Translations under genes and position numbers: made by a program | Part shown: positions 1 to 10,144 of the stretch, one piece after another | Numbering within the stretch: the first letter of the stretch is position 1 | How the letters are laid out: the number at the start of each line of letters is the position of its first letter | Origin: Mycobacterium sp. 1081908.1 | GTDB taxonomy: Bacteria > Actinomycetota > Actinomycetes > Mycobacteriales > Mycobacteriaceae | Assembly (NCBI RefSeq): GCF_001673535.1 | Contig: NZ_LZLY01000014.1 | Coordinates: 124,001 to 188,000 of the forward strand | Direction of reading: 5' to 3' | DNA length: 64,000 bases | The notes under the pieces: generated by a model | Database searches by the model: none | What the model saw: only the letters and a program-made list of their open reading frames with translations | Told to the model about the DNA's origin: nothing

Positions 1-1755
1 CTTGGCCGCACCCGAGATGACGCGCGCTTCGAAACCGCCTGCGAGCGTGCCCAATGCCATGTCGGCGGACACCGGAGCGCCGAACGCGTAGATCAGCCCG
101 TCCACGGGGTCGCCGTTGATCACCTGCGTGATGCCGTCGAGGAAGAGATTGAGGTCGTAGGACGGGGCGGTGATCGCGAGGGCGGTCGCGATGTCTGCCG
201 TCGGCAGCAGGGTGGCGTAAGCCGCCGACGCTGAGCGCGCGATTGTGTTGGTGATTCTCGTGTTCGCCCATTGCAGGTTTGCGATGAGGGCGTCGGGCGA
301 GGGCGGCGTCGGCGTCGGCCCGAGGGTCATGCCACCGGAACCGACCTGGCCGATTGTCGACGTCAGGTTGGACAGTGCGACGTGCGGAAGCGATGGAACG
401 CCGGCGATTCCGGCATTGACGTCCTGGGTGAACGCGGCGATGCCCTGCGGTGTCGCCGTGGACAGGGCGCTCAGGACGGCTCCCGGGCTGACCGGCGGGA
501 TCACCCCGAACGGGGTGGGTACGTTCGGCGGGTCGGGTGACCAGCCCTGGGTGGTGCTGCCGTAGCCCAGGTCGACCAGGACCCGCAGATCGGGTTGGAC
601 CAGGTCCGCGATGGGATTGCCGATGATCGGGATCGCTCGAATGGGTTCCAGCAGAGGAAGGTTGGGTGTTTGCAGGATGAAGTACTGGGTCTGGGTGGGC
701 CCGGACGTGTTCGTCAGCTGGGTGGCCGTTTGTATCTGACTGAGCGAGAAATCCTGATAGGTGCCGTGCACGGTCGCGATGCCCAGAAAGGCGTTTAGGT
801 CCGACAGGAGGTTGATCGGATACCTGGGGAAGTCCGCGAAACCGTCGTACTCGATGGTGTAAATGCGGGTCGGGAAGGAGTTGTCGGGCGTCGCGGTGCC
901 GAACGTCAGGCCCAGGCTCGGCATGCTCAGCCCCGGAAAGCGCGTGAGCAGGCCACCGTTGGGGTTGCTCGGGTCGCCGACGAGGGTGAAGTTCAGGGTT
1001 ACGCCCGGGGGTAGCAGGCTGCCGCCCGGCGTATTGGTGGGGTTGAGCGCCTGCATTTCCAATGACGCGACCACGGTGCTCTGCGAGTAACCGAAAACGT
1101 TGATCGTGTTTCCGGGGACGGCGAGGGACTGGATCGCGTTGTTCAGGGCGGTCACACCGCGCGCCACCGAGACGTTGAAGGTCAAGTCTTTGATGCCGGT
1201 GATCGGATACAGGCCCTCGGGCGTGAAGACGCCCACATTGTTGCCGGTGTTGGGCCAAAACGGGTCGATGTATTTGGGCACGATCAGGGCGATCTGCTGC
1301 GGCGTGGGATTCGGGATCCCGCTGGGGCCCATGAGCAATGTCGTGACGGGATCACCGGGCGGAACCGCGGGCACCGCGGTCGTCAATGCGCCCGTCATCG
1401 TGCTCGAGACGGGAGCGGCGTTGCCGCCCAGCAGCGCCTCGATGTCGCCCTGGAGCGTGCCCAGTGCGTTTGACGCCGCGGCCTCGGCTCCCGAGTACGC
1501 GTTCCCGGCGGCGGCCAATGCCGCGGCGAACTGCTCATGGAACGCCCCCGCCCGCGACAGGAGGGCCTGGAAATCTTGGCCGTATCCGCCGAAGAATGCC
1601 GCGGTGAGCGCCGACACCTCGTCTCCCGCCGCGGCCAACAGGCCAGATGTCGGGCCTGCCGCAGCCGCCCGGGCGGCACTGATCGCGGAATCAACGTCCG
1701 CGATATCGACTGCGGCCTCCGCTATCGAGTGCGGTTCGGTAAACAAACTCGACAT
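1..1755 (-). CDS. PE-PPE domain protein (PE1/PE2 type), C-terminus beyond window
   Basis: Probable cell-surface or secreted serine-hydrolase-like protein of the PE family. The N-terminal ~100 residues form a PE domain ending in YSGAE near residue 86, matching the YxxxD/E type VII (ESX) secretion signal. The following PE-PPE domain carries the nucleophile motif GYSQS near residue 222 and a VHGTY segment. All 585 codons up to the window edge are open, so the 3' end is missing. The ATG at 1755 has AAAGG about 9 nt upstream. It is the last of four same-strand paralogues and corresponds in position to M. tuberculosis Rv0151c/Rv0152c (PE1/PE2). Esterase activity is known for some PE-PPE proteins; here it is inferred. 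Confidence 0.9.
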   Translation of the reverse strand, partial: MSSLFTEPHSIAEAAVDIADVDSAISAARAAAAGPTSGLLAAAGDEVSALTAAFFGGYGQDFQALLSRAGAFHEQFAAALAAAGNAYSGAEAAASNALGTLQGDIEALLGGNAAPVSSTMTGALTTAVPAVPPGDPVTTLLMGPSGIPNPTPQQIALIVPKYIDPFWPNTGNNVGVFTPEGLYPITGIKDLTFNVSVARGVTALNNAIQSLAVPGNTINVFGYSQSTVVASLEMQALNPTNTPGGSLLPPGVTLNFTLVGDPSNPNGGLLTRFPGLSMPSLGLTFGTATPDNSFPTRIYTIEYDGFADFPRYPINLLSDLNAFLGIATVHGTYQDFSLSQIQTATQLTNTSGPTQTQYFILQTPNLPLLEPIRAIPIIGNPIADLVQPDLRVLVDLGYGSTTQGWSPDPPNVPTPFGVIPPVSPGAVLSALSTATPQGIAAFTQDVNAGIAGVPSLPHVALSNLTSTIGQVGSGGMTLGPTPTPPSPDALIANLQWANTRITNTIARSASAAYATLLPTADIATALAITAPSYDLNLFLDGITQVINGDPVDGLIYAFGAPVSADMALGTLAGGFEARVISGAAK

Positions 1756-1911
1756 CGGCAATCGCCTTTACGCGGTTGTGGGTTCGACGGGAACGCCAAG
1801 TCATGATAGAGCGAACGCGCCGCACATCTCGCAGAATCGAAGTTTCGTCGCTGGAACCATTTGGGCCGCAGCACTATCCTTCGCCGGGAGTTCGGTCGAG
1901 CTGCTGGAACC

Positions 1912-3639
1912 CTAGGGCGCCGGATGCGGGGTGCCGTTCAGGATCGTGCTGAGCGCGTTGACGAAGATCAGGAATTCGACGCCCCCTGCCACCGTGCCCA
2001 TCCCGATGTCGCCGGCGATCGGCAGCCCCACGGCGTTGACGAGACCCTGAACCGGGTCGCCGTTGATCGCCTGCGATATCCCGTTCAGGAACAGGTTCAG
2101 GTCGTAGGACGGGAGAGTGGTCACGAGGGCGGTCGCGATGTCCGCCGTCGGAAGCAGGGTCGCGTAGGCCGTCGACGAGTCGCCGGCGAGGGTGGTCGCG
2201 AAATTCGTGTTGGCCGCTTCGAGGGAATGGATGAACCCGCTGAGCGAGGCCGGGGACAACAGCGTGCTGGGCGACGGCAACGAAATCGGGGTGGGCGAGC
2301 CCGAGATGTCCGGCAGCGACAGGTTCGGCAGCATCGGAGGGCCCTCGGCCCGGAATGCGTTGGCGGCGTTGATAATCCCTTGCTGGCTACCGCTGACCAG
2401 GTCACCAGGAAGGGCCGCGGTCGCGCTGAGCGGCGGGAACAGCCCGAAGGGGGTGGTGACGTCCGCCGGGCCCGTCGACCAGCCGTACGCGGGGTCGCCG
2501 TAGCCCCAGTTGACGAGATACCTCAGGTCTGGTTGAAGCAGCTCGGCGAGCGGGTTCCCGAAGTAGGGAATCGCACGCACCGGTTCCAACAGAGGCAGAT
2601 GCGGGTTGGGAATCATCCGGTAGGTGGTGCCGCCGCTGTAGCCCGGAGACGTCGACAGGGTAATGGCCGAATCGACCTGGGACTGCGGGATCGTCAGGTA
2701 CGTGCCGTGCACGTACACGATGCCCATCACCGCGTTGAGGTCGGACAGGAAATCGATCGGGTATTGGGGGAAATCGGCGAAGCCGTCGTATTCGAGCGTG
2801 TTGTTGATGACGGTGTAGCCGGTGTTCGACGCCATCCCGCCGTAGAACGGCAGGCCCAGGCTGGGGATGTTCAGCCCGGGGAACCTCGTGAGCATCCCGC
2901 CATTGGGCGTCATCTCGTTTCCGACCAGCACGAAGTTCACGGCCGAAGTGGGCACGTGAGCGGCCGCGAGTTGAGGTAGCTCCAGCGCGGCCAGGATGGC
3001 GCCCTGCGAGTAGCCGAACACGTTGATGGGTGTGTTTCCGGCGTTGAGCTGCTGCATGATCGCGTTGTTCAGTGCCGTCAGTCCGCGGTCCACGGATATG
3101 TTGAGGGTCAAATCCTTGATGCCGGTGATCGGATATAACCCCTCCGGCGTGAACACCGGCTGCAGGTTGGTGGTGGTGAAAAAGGGCGAAATGTACTTGC
3201 CGTAAGCGGCGTTCACGTAGGCGGGCGACGGCATCGGCACGCCGCTGGCGCCCAGGATCAGTGACACGGCGACGGGCGGGTCAGCCGGTAGCGCGTTAAC
3301 CACCGTGGTGGCCGTCGTGGCACCGGTGGCGCCGGTCAGCGACGCGAGGGTGGCCGACACGTCGGCTTCCGTTTGCGCGTAGGCCTTTCCGGCGGCGGCC
3401 AACGCCGCCGCGAACTCGTCGCCCCAGGCGGTCGCCTCGTGGAGCAGCGCCTGGTACTGCTGGCCGTAACTGCCGAAGAGGGACGCCGTGATCGCCGATA
3501 CCTCGTCTTCGGCCGCCGCTACCAGACTCGTCGTCGGGCCGGCGGCGGCCGCCTTGGCCTCGTCGATCGCCCAACGAATCGCAGAAGTGTCCTGCGCGGC
3601 GGCCGCCAGCAAACGGGGCTGGGTGATGAGGTCCGTCAC
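1912..3639 (-). CDS. PE-PPE domain protein
   Basis: A 575-aa paralogue of its neighbours. The PE domain (about residues 1-100) ends with YAQTE, an ESX secretion motif, and is followed by a PE-PPE alpha/beta-hydrolase-like domain with GYSQG near residue 208 and a YVHGTY segment. The C-terminal ~100 residues contain the LLPTADIAT / YDLNLFLNGI block shared by the tandem copies. The start is a GTG at 3639 behind a strong GGGGAGGAG ribosome site. It is separated from the adjacent paralogues by 156 and 107 bp. Probably an exported surface esterase or lipase-like protein; the substrate is unknown. Confidence 0.9.
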   Translation of the reverse strand: MTDLITQPRLLAAAAQDTSAIRWAIDEAKAAAAGPTTSLVAAAEDEVSAITASLFGSYGQQYQALLHEATAWGDEFAAALAAAGKAYAQTEADVSATLASLTGATGATTATTVVNALPADPPVAVSLILGASGVPMPSPAYVNAAYGKYISPFFTTTNLQPVFTPEGLYPITGIKDLTLNISVDRGLTALNNAIMQQLNAGNTPINVFGYSQGAILAALELPQLAAAHVPTSAVNFVLVGNEMTPNGGMLTRFPGLNIPSLGLPFYGGMASNTGYTVINNTLEYDGFADFPQYPIDFLSDLNAVMGIVYVHGTYLTIPQSQVDSAITLSTSPGYSGGTTYRMIPNPHLPLLEPVRAIPYFGNPLAELLQPDLRYLVNWGYGDPAYGWSTGPADVTTPFGLFPPLSATAALPGDLVSGSQQGIINAANAFRAEGPPMLPNLSLPDISGSPTPISLPSPSTLLSPASLSGFIHSLEAANTNFATTLAGDSSTAYATLLPTADIATALVTTLPSYDLNLFLNGISQAINGDPVQGLVNAVGLPIAGDIGMGTVAGGVEFLIFVNALSTILNGTPHPAP

Positions 3640-3746
3640 TTTCGCTCCTCCCCACGAGAATGCACTGCGCGACAGCGTTATTCGCCGTCCAATCCGCTCG
3701 AATTACACGAGACCGGCCAAACCTCTTTCAGCCGAGCGCATCTCGA

Positions 3747-5468
3747 TCACTGAGGACCCGGGTTGGGCACCCCGGTAAAGATCGTTTCGCCGGCGTTCAC
3801 GAAGTTGATGAGCTCGAAACCGCCTGCCAGCGTGACCAATCCGACGTCGGCGGCGATCGGACGGCCGAACGCGTTCATCAGGCCCCCGACCGGATCGCCG
3901 TTGATCGCCTGCGTGATGCCGTCGAGGAACAGGTTGAGGTCGTACGACGGGAGGGTGACGACGACCGCGGTGGCGATGTCCGCGGTCGGCAGCAGCGTCG
4001 CGTAGGCGGTCGAGAAGTCGCCCGTCAGGGTGCCGACGATGTTGGTGTTCGCCGACTCGATGGCCTGGATGATGCCCGTCGGCGTGGTCGGAAGCGACGC
4101 CGACGGTGGCGGCGTCAGCGCGGCGAAGCCCGTTGACGCGGCTCCCGGAAGGGAGCTCGCCAGGCTGGACATGTCGTTGGCGAAGGCGGTGACTCCCTGC
4201 TGGGTGGCACCGGGCAACAGGGCCCCCAGTTCTGTCGTCGCGCTGAGCGGTGGCAGGAAGCCGAACGGGGTCTGGATATCGGCGGGGCTGGTCGACCAGC
4301 CGAAGTTCGGGTCGCCGTAGCCCCAGTTGACGAGGAGCTTCAGGTCGGGCTGGATCAGGTCCGCGAGCGGGTTGCCGATGACCGGGAGTAGCCGCAGCGG
4401 CGTCAGCAGCGGCAGGTTCTCGGTGGGGATCATGTTGTAGGTCGTCATCGAGGGCGCCCCGGACTGCCCAAGCGCCACCGCCGAAGCGATCTGGGTCGCC
4501 GTCAGGTGCGGATAGGTTCCGTGGATGAACACGATGCCGGCGAGGGCGTTGAGGTCGGAGAAAATGTCGATCGGATAGCGCGGGAAATCGGCGAACCCGT
4601 CGTATTCGAGGCTCCAAATGGTGGTCGGGAAGTCATTGCTCGGCGTGGAGGTGCCGAAGGTGACGCCCAGGCTCGGGAAGCTCAGGCCCGGGAAGCGCGC
4701 AATCAGGCCGCCGTTGGGATTGGCCGGGTCACCGAGCAACGTGAAATACACCTGGTTCGTCGCCGGGTTGAGTGAACCCACAAAGCCCTCGGCGACGAGT
4801 TTCGGCATCTCCAGCGAGGAGATGATCGCACTCTGCGAGTAACCCAGTATCGAAACGCTATTGGTCGGGCCGCCCAAGCCGGGCGTGATCTGCTGGTTGA
4901 TGATGTTGTCCAGCGCGGTGACGCCGCGGGCCAGCGAGATGTCCAGCGTCAGGTCTTTGACGCCGCTGAACGGATACAACCCCTCGGCCGTGGTCACGGG
5001 GAGCGTGAGGGCACTGGTGAAAGCGGTCAGGTAGCGGCTGCTGACGTTGGTGACGTAGCTCGGCGGCGGGTTGGCGGTGCCGGTGCCGGTCATGACCAGG
5101 ATGGCTTTGACGGCCGGGTCGGCCGCCTGGGTCATCGCCGTGAATGGCACGCCGCCCGTCGCGCCGGTCAACCCCAACGTGCCGGCGATCTGGGCTTCGG
5201 CTTGCGCGTAAGCGTTTCCGGCGCCGGCCAGCGCCGCGACGAACTGCGCGTGGAACGCGGACGCCTGCTGCAGCAGCGCCTGGTATTCCTGGCCGAACGA
5301 GCCGAAGAACTGCGCGGTGATGGCCGACACTTCGTCCTCGGCGGCCGCGGCCAGACTCGTTGTGGGGCCGGCGGCCGCCGCCTTGGCCTCCTCGATCGCC
5401 GAACCAATTGCCGACGCGTCCGCCGCGGCCGTCGTCAGGATCTGGGGCTGCGTGATCAAGCTCGTCAT
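3747..5468 (-). CDS. PE-PPE domain protein
   Basis: A 573-aa protein with a PE domain (YAQAE secretion motif near residue 88), a PE-PPE domain with GYSQS near residue 208, and FIHGTY further on. The C-terminal block is nearly identical in layout to the 1912-3639 protein. An in-frame start 21 nt upstream (5489) exists, but MTSLITQP at 5468 matches the usual PE N-terminus and is preceded by GGAAGAA. Third member of a tandem family. Predicted exported and hydrolase-like, from the family only. Confidence 0.9.
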   Translation of the reverse strand: MTSLITQPQILTTAAADASAIGSAIEEAKAAAAGPTTSLAAAAEDEVSAITAQFFGSFGQEYQALLQQASAFHAQFVAALAGAGNAYAQAEAQIAGTLGLTGATGGVPFTAMTQAADPAVKAILVMTGTGTANPPPSYVTNVSSRYLTAFTSALTLPVTTAEGLYPFSGVKDLTLDISLARGVTALDNIINQQITPGLGGPTNSVSILGYSQSAIISSLEMPKLVAEGFVGSLNPATNQVYFTLLGDPANPNGGLIARFPGLSFPSLGVTFGTSTPSNDFPTTIWSLEYDGFADFPRYPIDIFSDLNALAGIVFIHGTYPHLTATQIASAVALGQSGAPSMTTYNMIPTENLPLLTPLRLLPVIGNPLADLIQPDLKLLVNWGYGDPNFGWSTSPADIQTPFGFLPPLSATTELGALLPGATQQGVTAFANDMSSLASSLPGAASTGFAALTPPPSASLPTTPTGIIQAIESANTNIVGTLTGDFSTAYATLLPTADIATAVVVTLPSYDLNLFLDGITQAINGDPVGGLMNAFGRPIAADVGLVTLAGGFELINFVNAGETIFTGVPNPGPQ

Positions 5469-5625
5469 CGGTTCTTCCCTTCCGGACACGAGGATCCCGA
5501 CGACGCGACCAACCCGACGACCAGGCGCATCGCTGGAACCGGCACCCAGCTAGCTTAGGAGCGGTGGCGCCTTCGTGTTGGCATTTCGCGCAGCCGGATT
5601 TGCGTTTCGAGAACAACCGGGCGCG

Positions 5626-7287
5626 TTAGGGAATGAGGCTCTGAATGTCCTTGACGTTGCTCGCGAGCGCCGAAACGATGGTCAGGAATTCGACCCCGCC
5701 CGCCACTGTCCCCAACCCGACGTCGGCGGCGATCGGATAACCGATCGCGTTGATGAGGTTGCCCTGCCCGAGCTGACTCAGGAAAAGCTCGGTGTCGTAG
5801 AAGGGCAGCTCGGTGGCGAGGGAGTAGCCGATGTCGGCCGTCGGAAGCGCGACGGCGTAATCGGTCGTCACGATCTTGTTGACGGTGTCGAAGACCCGTT
5901 GCGGCGACGGGAAGTTGGCCATCGTCGTCGTCGGGTCCGGCGGCGAAGTCGGCAGGGCGAACTGCGGCACGACGGGGGGCTGCGACGCGATCTGCTGCAG
6001 GTCGACCGAGAAGTCGTGGATTCCCTGCTGGGTTCCGTTCGCCAGCGCGTTGAACACGGTGGCGGGGTTGGCATCCGGGAACAAGCCGAACGGCGTCGGC
6101 AAGTCCGCGGGGCTGGTCGAGTACCCGAGGGTGGGATCGGGACCGTAGCCCAGGTTGACCAACACCTTCATGTCGGGCTGGATCAGGTCGACCAACGGCT
6201 TGCCGATGACCGGTATGGCATTCAGCGGCTTCAGCAGCGGCAGGTCCGCCGTGGGAATCATGTAGTAGGTGGTATTTCCGGCGTAGCCCGGGGACGTCGG
6301 CAATTGAATCGCGTTGTTCACCTGCGTCGTCGACAGATCCAGATATGTGGTGTGCACGAACACGATTCCCGCGACCGCGTTCAGGTCCGAAACGATATTG
6401 ATCGGATAGCGCGGGAAGTCGGCGAACCCGTCGTATTCCAGCGTGTAGTTGGCGACGTGGTAGGGCGTGTTCGCGTTCATCGCCGGATAGAAGTCGAGAC
6501 CCAGGGCGGGCAGGGAGAGATTCGGGAACCGCGACAACATGCCGCCGTTGGGGTTGACCTCGTTGCCGGTCAGCACGAAGTTGAGCATGTTGACGGGGGG
6601 AGGGTTCGCACCGAACAGAGAGGTGCCGTTGGCGAGGTTCTGCATCTCCAGCGAGGAGATGATGGCGCTCTGCGAAATGCCGAAAACGGTTACCGATTGC
6701 CCCTGATTGTGGATCGTGTCGTACAGGGTGTTGTCGAGAATCGTCACGCCCTCGGACACCGACTGATTCAGGGGCAGGCTTTTGACACCGGTCAGCGGGT
6801 ACAACTGCTCGGGCGTGAAAAGCGCCTCCAGGGTGTTCAACGAGCGGACGTAGAGGTTGTTGGCCCGGCTGACGAATGACGGCGACGGGATGGGGGTTCC
6901 GGTGCCGCCGATGAATATCGACACCAGGTTCGCCGGGAACGGGGGAATCGTGGCGGCGGGCACCGGCGCGGCGGGCGCAGCCGCTCCCAGCCCGAGGGTG
7001 CCGGCGATGGCGGCCTCCGTTTCCGCGTACGCGATTCCGGCGGACGCCAGCGTCTGCTGGAACTGGCTGTGGTACGCCTCCAACCGCGCGACGACGGCCT
7101 GATACTCCTGGCCGAACGCGCCGAACACGTCGGCGATGGCCGCCGACACCTCGTCGCCGGCCGCCGCCGCCAGGCCCGACGTCGGGGCCGCCGCGGCGGC
7201 GGTGGCGGTGCTGAATGCCGAGCCGATTCCCTCGATTTCCGCCGCGACCGACGCCATCATCTGCGGCTCGGCAATCACATACGTCAT
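5626..7287 (-). CDS. PE-PPE domain protein, divergent active-site region
   Basis: About 553 aa, starting at the ATG giving MTYVIAEPQ (an ATG 9 nt upstream is also in frame). The PE domain ends in YAETE. The nucleophile motif is GISQS (near residue 203) rather than GYSQS, and the later VHGTY is VHTTY, so this copy is the most divergent of the four. The C-terminal block lacks the INGDP segment found in the other copies. It is the promoter-proximal PE gene downstream of ptbB on the same strand, about 110 bp apart. Probably exported; catalytic competence is uncertain. Confidence 0.88.
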   Translation of the reverse strand: MTYVIAEPQMMASVAAEIEGIGSAFSTATAAAAAPTSGLAAAAGDEVSAAIADVFGAFGQEYQAVVARLEAYHSQFQQTLASAGIAYAETEAAIAGTLGLGAAAPAAPVPAATIPPFPANLVSIFIGGTGTPIPSPSFVSRANNLYVRSLNTLEALFTPEQLYPLTGVKSLPLNQSVSEGVTILDNTLYDTIHNQGQSVTVFGISQSAIISSLEMQNLANGTSLFGANPPPVNMLNFVLTGNEVNPNGGMLSRFPNLSLPALGLDFYPAMNANTPYHVANYTLEYDGFADFPRYPINIVSDLNAVAGIVFVHTTYLDLSTTQVNNAIQLPTSPGYAGNTTYYMIPTADLPLLKPLNAIPVIGKPLVDLIQPDMKVLVNLGYGPDPTLGYSTSPADLPTPFGLFPDANPATVFNALANGTQQGIHDFSVDLQQIASQPPVVPQFALPTSPPDPTTTMANFPSPQRVFDTVNKIVTTDYAVALPTADIGYSLATELPFYDTELFLSQLGQGNLINAIGYPIAADVGLGTVAGGVEFLTIVSALASNVKDIQSLIP

Positions 7288-7397
7288 CGGCCCCATCCCT
7301 TCCCGACAAAAGGCGCGACTCGACCGCTGCAGGCGGACCCCGTCAGCCTAGGGCGATCTCCCGGTCCTGTCCGGCGTTTGCGCCGACGGCGCGCGGC

Positions 7398-8223
7398 TCA
7401 GCCGAGCAGTTGGGTGCGCAGCCGATCAAGGTCGGCCTCGGTGATGCCCGCGTCGCTCAGATAGCCGCCGAGCGAACCGAATTCGGCGTCGATCGTCTGG
7501 CGGGCGGCGGCCAGGTATTCCGGGCGCACACCGAGGACGCCGTCGGACAGCCGGGCTTCGGTGAAGGTCACCACCTCCGGCGTCAGTTCGGTGTCCCCGC
7601 GCTGCTGGATCATTTCGTAGATGTGCGTCCGAAGCTCGGGCACCGCGTCGTTGCTGCGCAAGAAGTCGGCGACGATGGCGTCGCGATCGACGCCGACCGC
7701 CTCCAGCACCGTCGCGATGACGAAGCCGGTGCGGTCCTTGCCCGCGAAGCAGTGGGTGAGCACCGGGCGCCCGGCGGCCAGCAGGGTGACGACGCGGTGC
7801 ACCGCGCGCTGCGCCCCGTTGCGCGTCGGGAATTGGCGGTACTCGTCGGTCATGAAGCGCACGGCGGTCTCGTTCACCGACTCCTCGGAACCGTCGGATT
7901 CGCCCCGCAACAGCCGCTGGAAGGCCTCCTCGTGCGGCGCGGCGGCGTCGGTCTGCCCGTCGTCGGGTTGGTCGGACAGGTCGGGAACCGGCAGCAGGTG
8001 GATCTCGACGGCGTCGGGAACCAGGCCCGGGCCGCGCCGGGCCACCTCGCGCGCGGCGCGCAGGTCGGCGACGTCGGTGATGCCCAGCCGGCGCAGCGTC
8101 GCCCGGCCGTCGTCGTTTAGGCGGCTCAGCTCGCCGGACCGGAACACCCGGCCGGGCCGCAGCGCGTCGATGCCGTCCGCGACGTCACGAAAGTTCCACG
8201 CGCCGGAAAGTTCTCGCACGGCT

Positions 8224-8231
<8 letters not shown>
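7398..8231 (-). CDS. ptbB: Secreted tyrosine/lipid phosphatase, PtpB family
   Basis: A 277-aa phosphatase related to M. tuberculosis Rv0153c (MptpB). The P-loop HCFAGKDRTG has the nucleophile at Cys161 and Lys165-Asp166-Arg167, the characteristic PtpB order. The family removes phosphate from phosphotyrosine and phosphoinositides and in pathogens acts on host signalling. The start ATG (8229-8231) overlaps the end of fadE2 by 8 nt, so the two genes are probably co-transcribed in the order fadE2-ptbB. Length agrees with the M. tuberculosis protein (276 aa). No signal peptide is evident. Confidence 0.95.
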
Positions 8232-9456
<1,225 letters not shown>

Positions 9457-9520
9457 GACCGTCACGATAGGACACGCGTCATGACGCGTCATCGGACAGT
9501 CTCGTTGCCGCTCCCGCCGC

Positions 9521-9586
9521 GACACTTACGCCACGCACACGACACGCCCCGGCGAGTGTGCGTGGCTTCAATCTCGGCGCAGTGTC
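9521..9586. repeat. Intergenic nested inverted repeat
   Basis: Perfect 11-bp arms GCCACGCACAC (9530-9540) and GTGTGCGTGGC (9556-9566) with a 15-nt loop, enclosed by outer arms GACACT (9521-9526) and AGTGTC (9581-9586). It lies between the divergent fadE2 and the DUF1348 gene. It shares the word CGAGTGTGCG with the repeat at 42668, so it may belong to a dispersed mycobacterial repeat family, or be a regulatory hairpin. Confidence 0.6.
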
Positions 9587-9615
9587 GGCGTGCTCGGCGG
9601 TGCACGATGGACGCC

Positions 9616-10083
9616 ATGACCGACGTCGAATCCCGCCCCCCGTTCCCGCCGTTCACCCTCGAGACGGCGCTGCAGAAGGTCCAGGCCGCCGAGGACGCGT
9701 GGAACACCCGCGACCCCGAGCGCGTCAGCCTGGCGTACACGCCCGACTCGCGCTGGCGCAATCGCGGCGAGCACATCGTGGGCAGGGAGGAAATAGTCGC
9801 CTTCCTGACCCGCAAGTGGGAGCGCGAACTCGACTACTCGCTGCGTAAGAGCCTGTGGGACTTCCACGACAACCGCATCGCCGTGCGGTTCCAGTACGAG
9901 TGCCACGACCGCACCGGCCAGTGGTATCGCAGCTACGGCAACGAGCTGTGGGAGTTCACCCCGTCGGGGCTGATGGCGCGCCGCGAGGCCAGCATCAACG
10001 ACGTGCCGATCGAGGAGTCGGAGCGCCGCTACTTCGGGCCTCGGCCCACATCGGAACACGGCCAAGATATTGCGCTCTGGTGA
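9616..10083 (+). CDS. DUF1348 / NTF2-like protein
   Basis: A 155-aa protein starting MTDVES (ATG 9616; another ATG at 9607 adds MDA). It has the DUF1348 NTF2-like fold signature: [18 protein letters not shown] near the N-terminus, then [14 protein letters not shown] and a C-terminal [10 protein letters not shown] segment. Members are small cone-shaped alpha+beta proteins of unknown activity. There is no good ribosome site. M. tuberculosis has no gene at this point between fadE2 and pntAa, so this is a lineage-specific insertion or a loss in M. tuberculosis. Confidence 0.85.
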   Translation: MTDVESRPPFPPFTLETALQKVQAAEDAWNTRDPERVSLAYTPDSRWRNRGEHIVGREEIVAFLTRKWERELDYSLRKSLWDFHDNRIAVRFQYECHDRTGQWYRSYGNELWEFTPSGLMARREASINDVPIEESERRYFGPRPTSEHGQDIALW

Positions 10084-10118
10084 CGGCGGTTAGGGTGTCT
10101 GCGGCAAGCCAAAGACAT

Positions 10119-10144
10119 AAGGAAAGTAGATGTACGCGCCATGA
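10119..10144 (+). promoter_or_regulatory. pntAA leader: ribosome site and four-codon mini-ORF
   Basis: AAGGAAAG (10119-10126) sits 3 nt before an ATG at 10130 that opens a 4-codon frame (M-Y-A-P-stop). Its TGA (10142-10144) overlaps the pntAA ATG (10141). The purine-rich site is about 14 nt from the pntAA start, far for direct initiation, so reinitiation from the mini-ORF is possible. No function is demonstrated. Confidence 0.4.

Noticed and set aside
1861..2979. Plus-strand ORF of ~370 codons opposite a PE-PPE gene
   Set aside because: The same kind of frame recurs opposite every PE-PPE copy, as expected from codon periodicity, not from independent genes.
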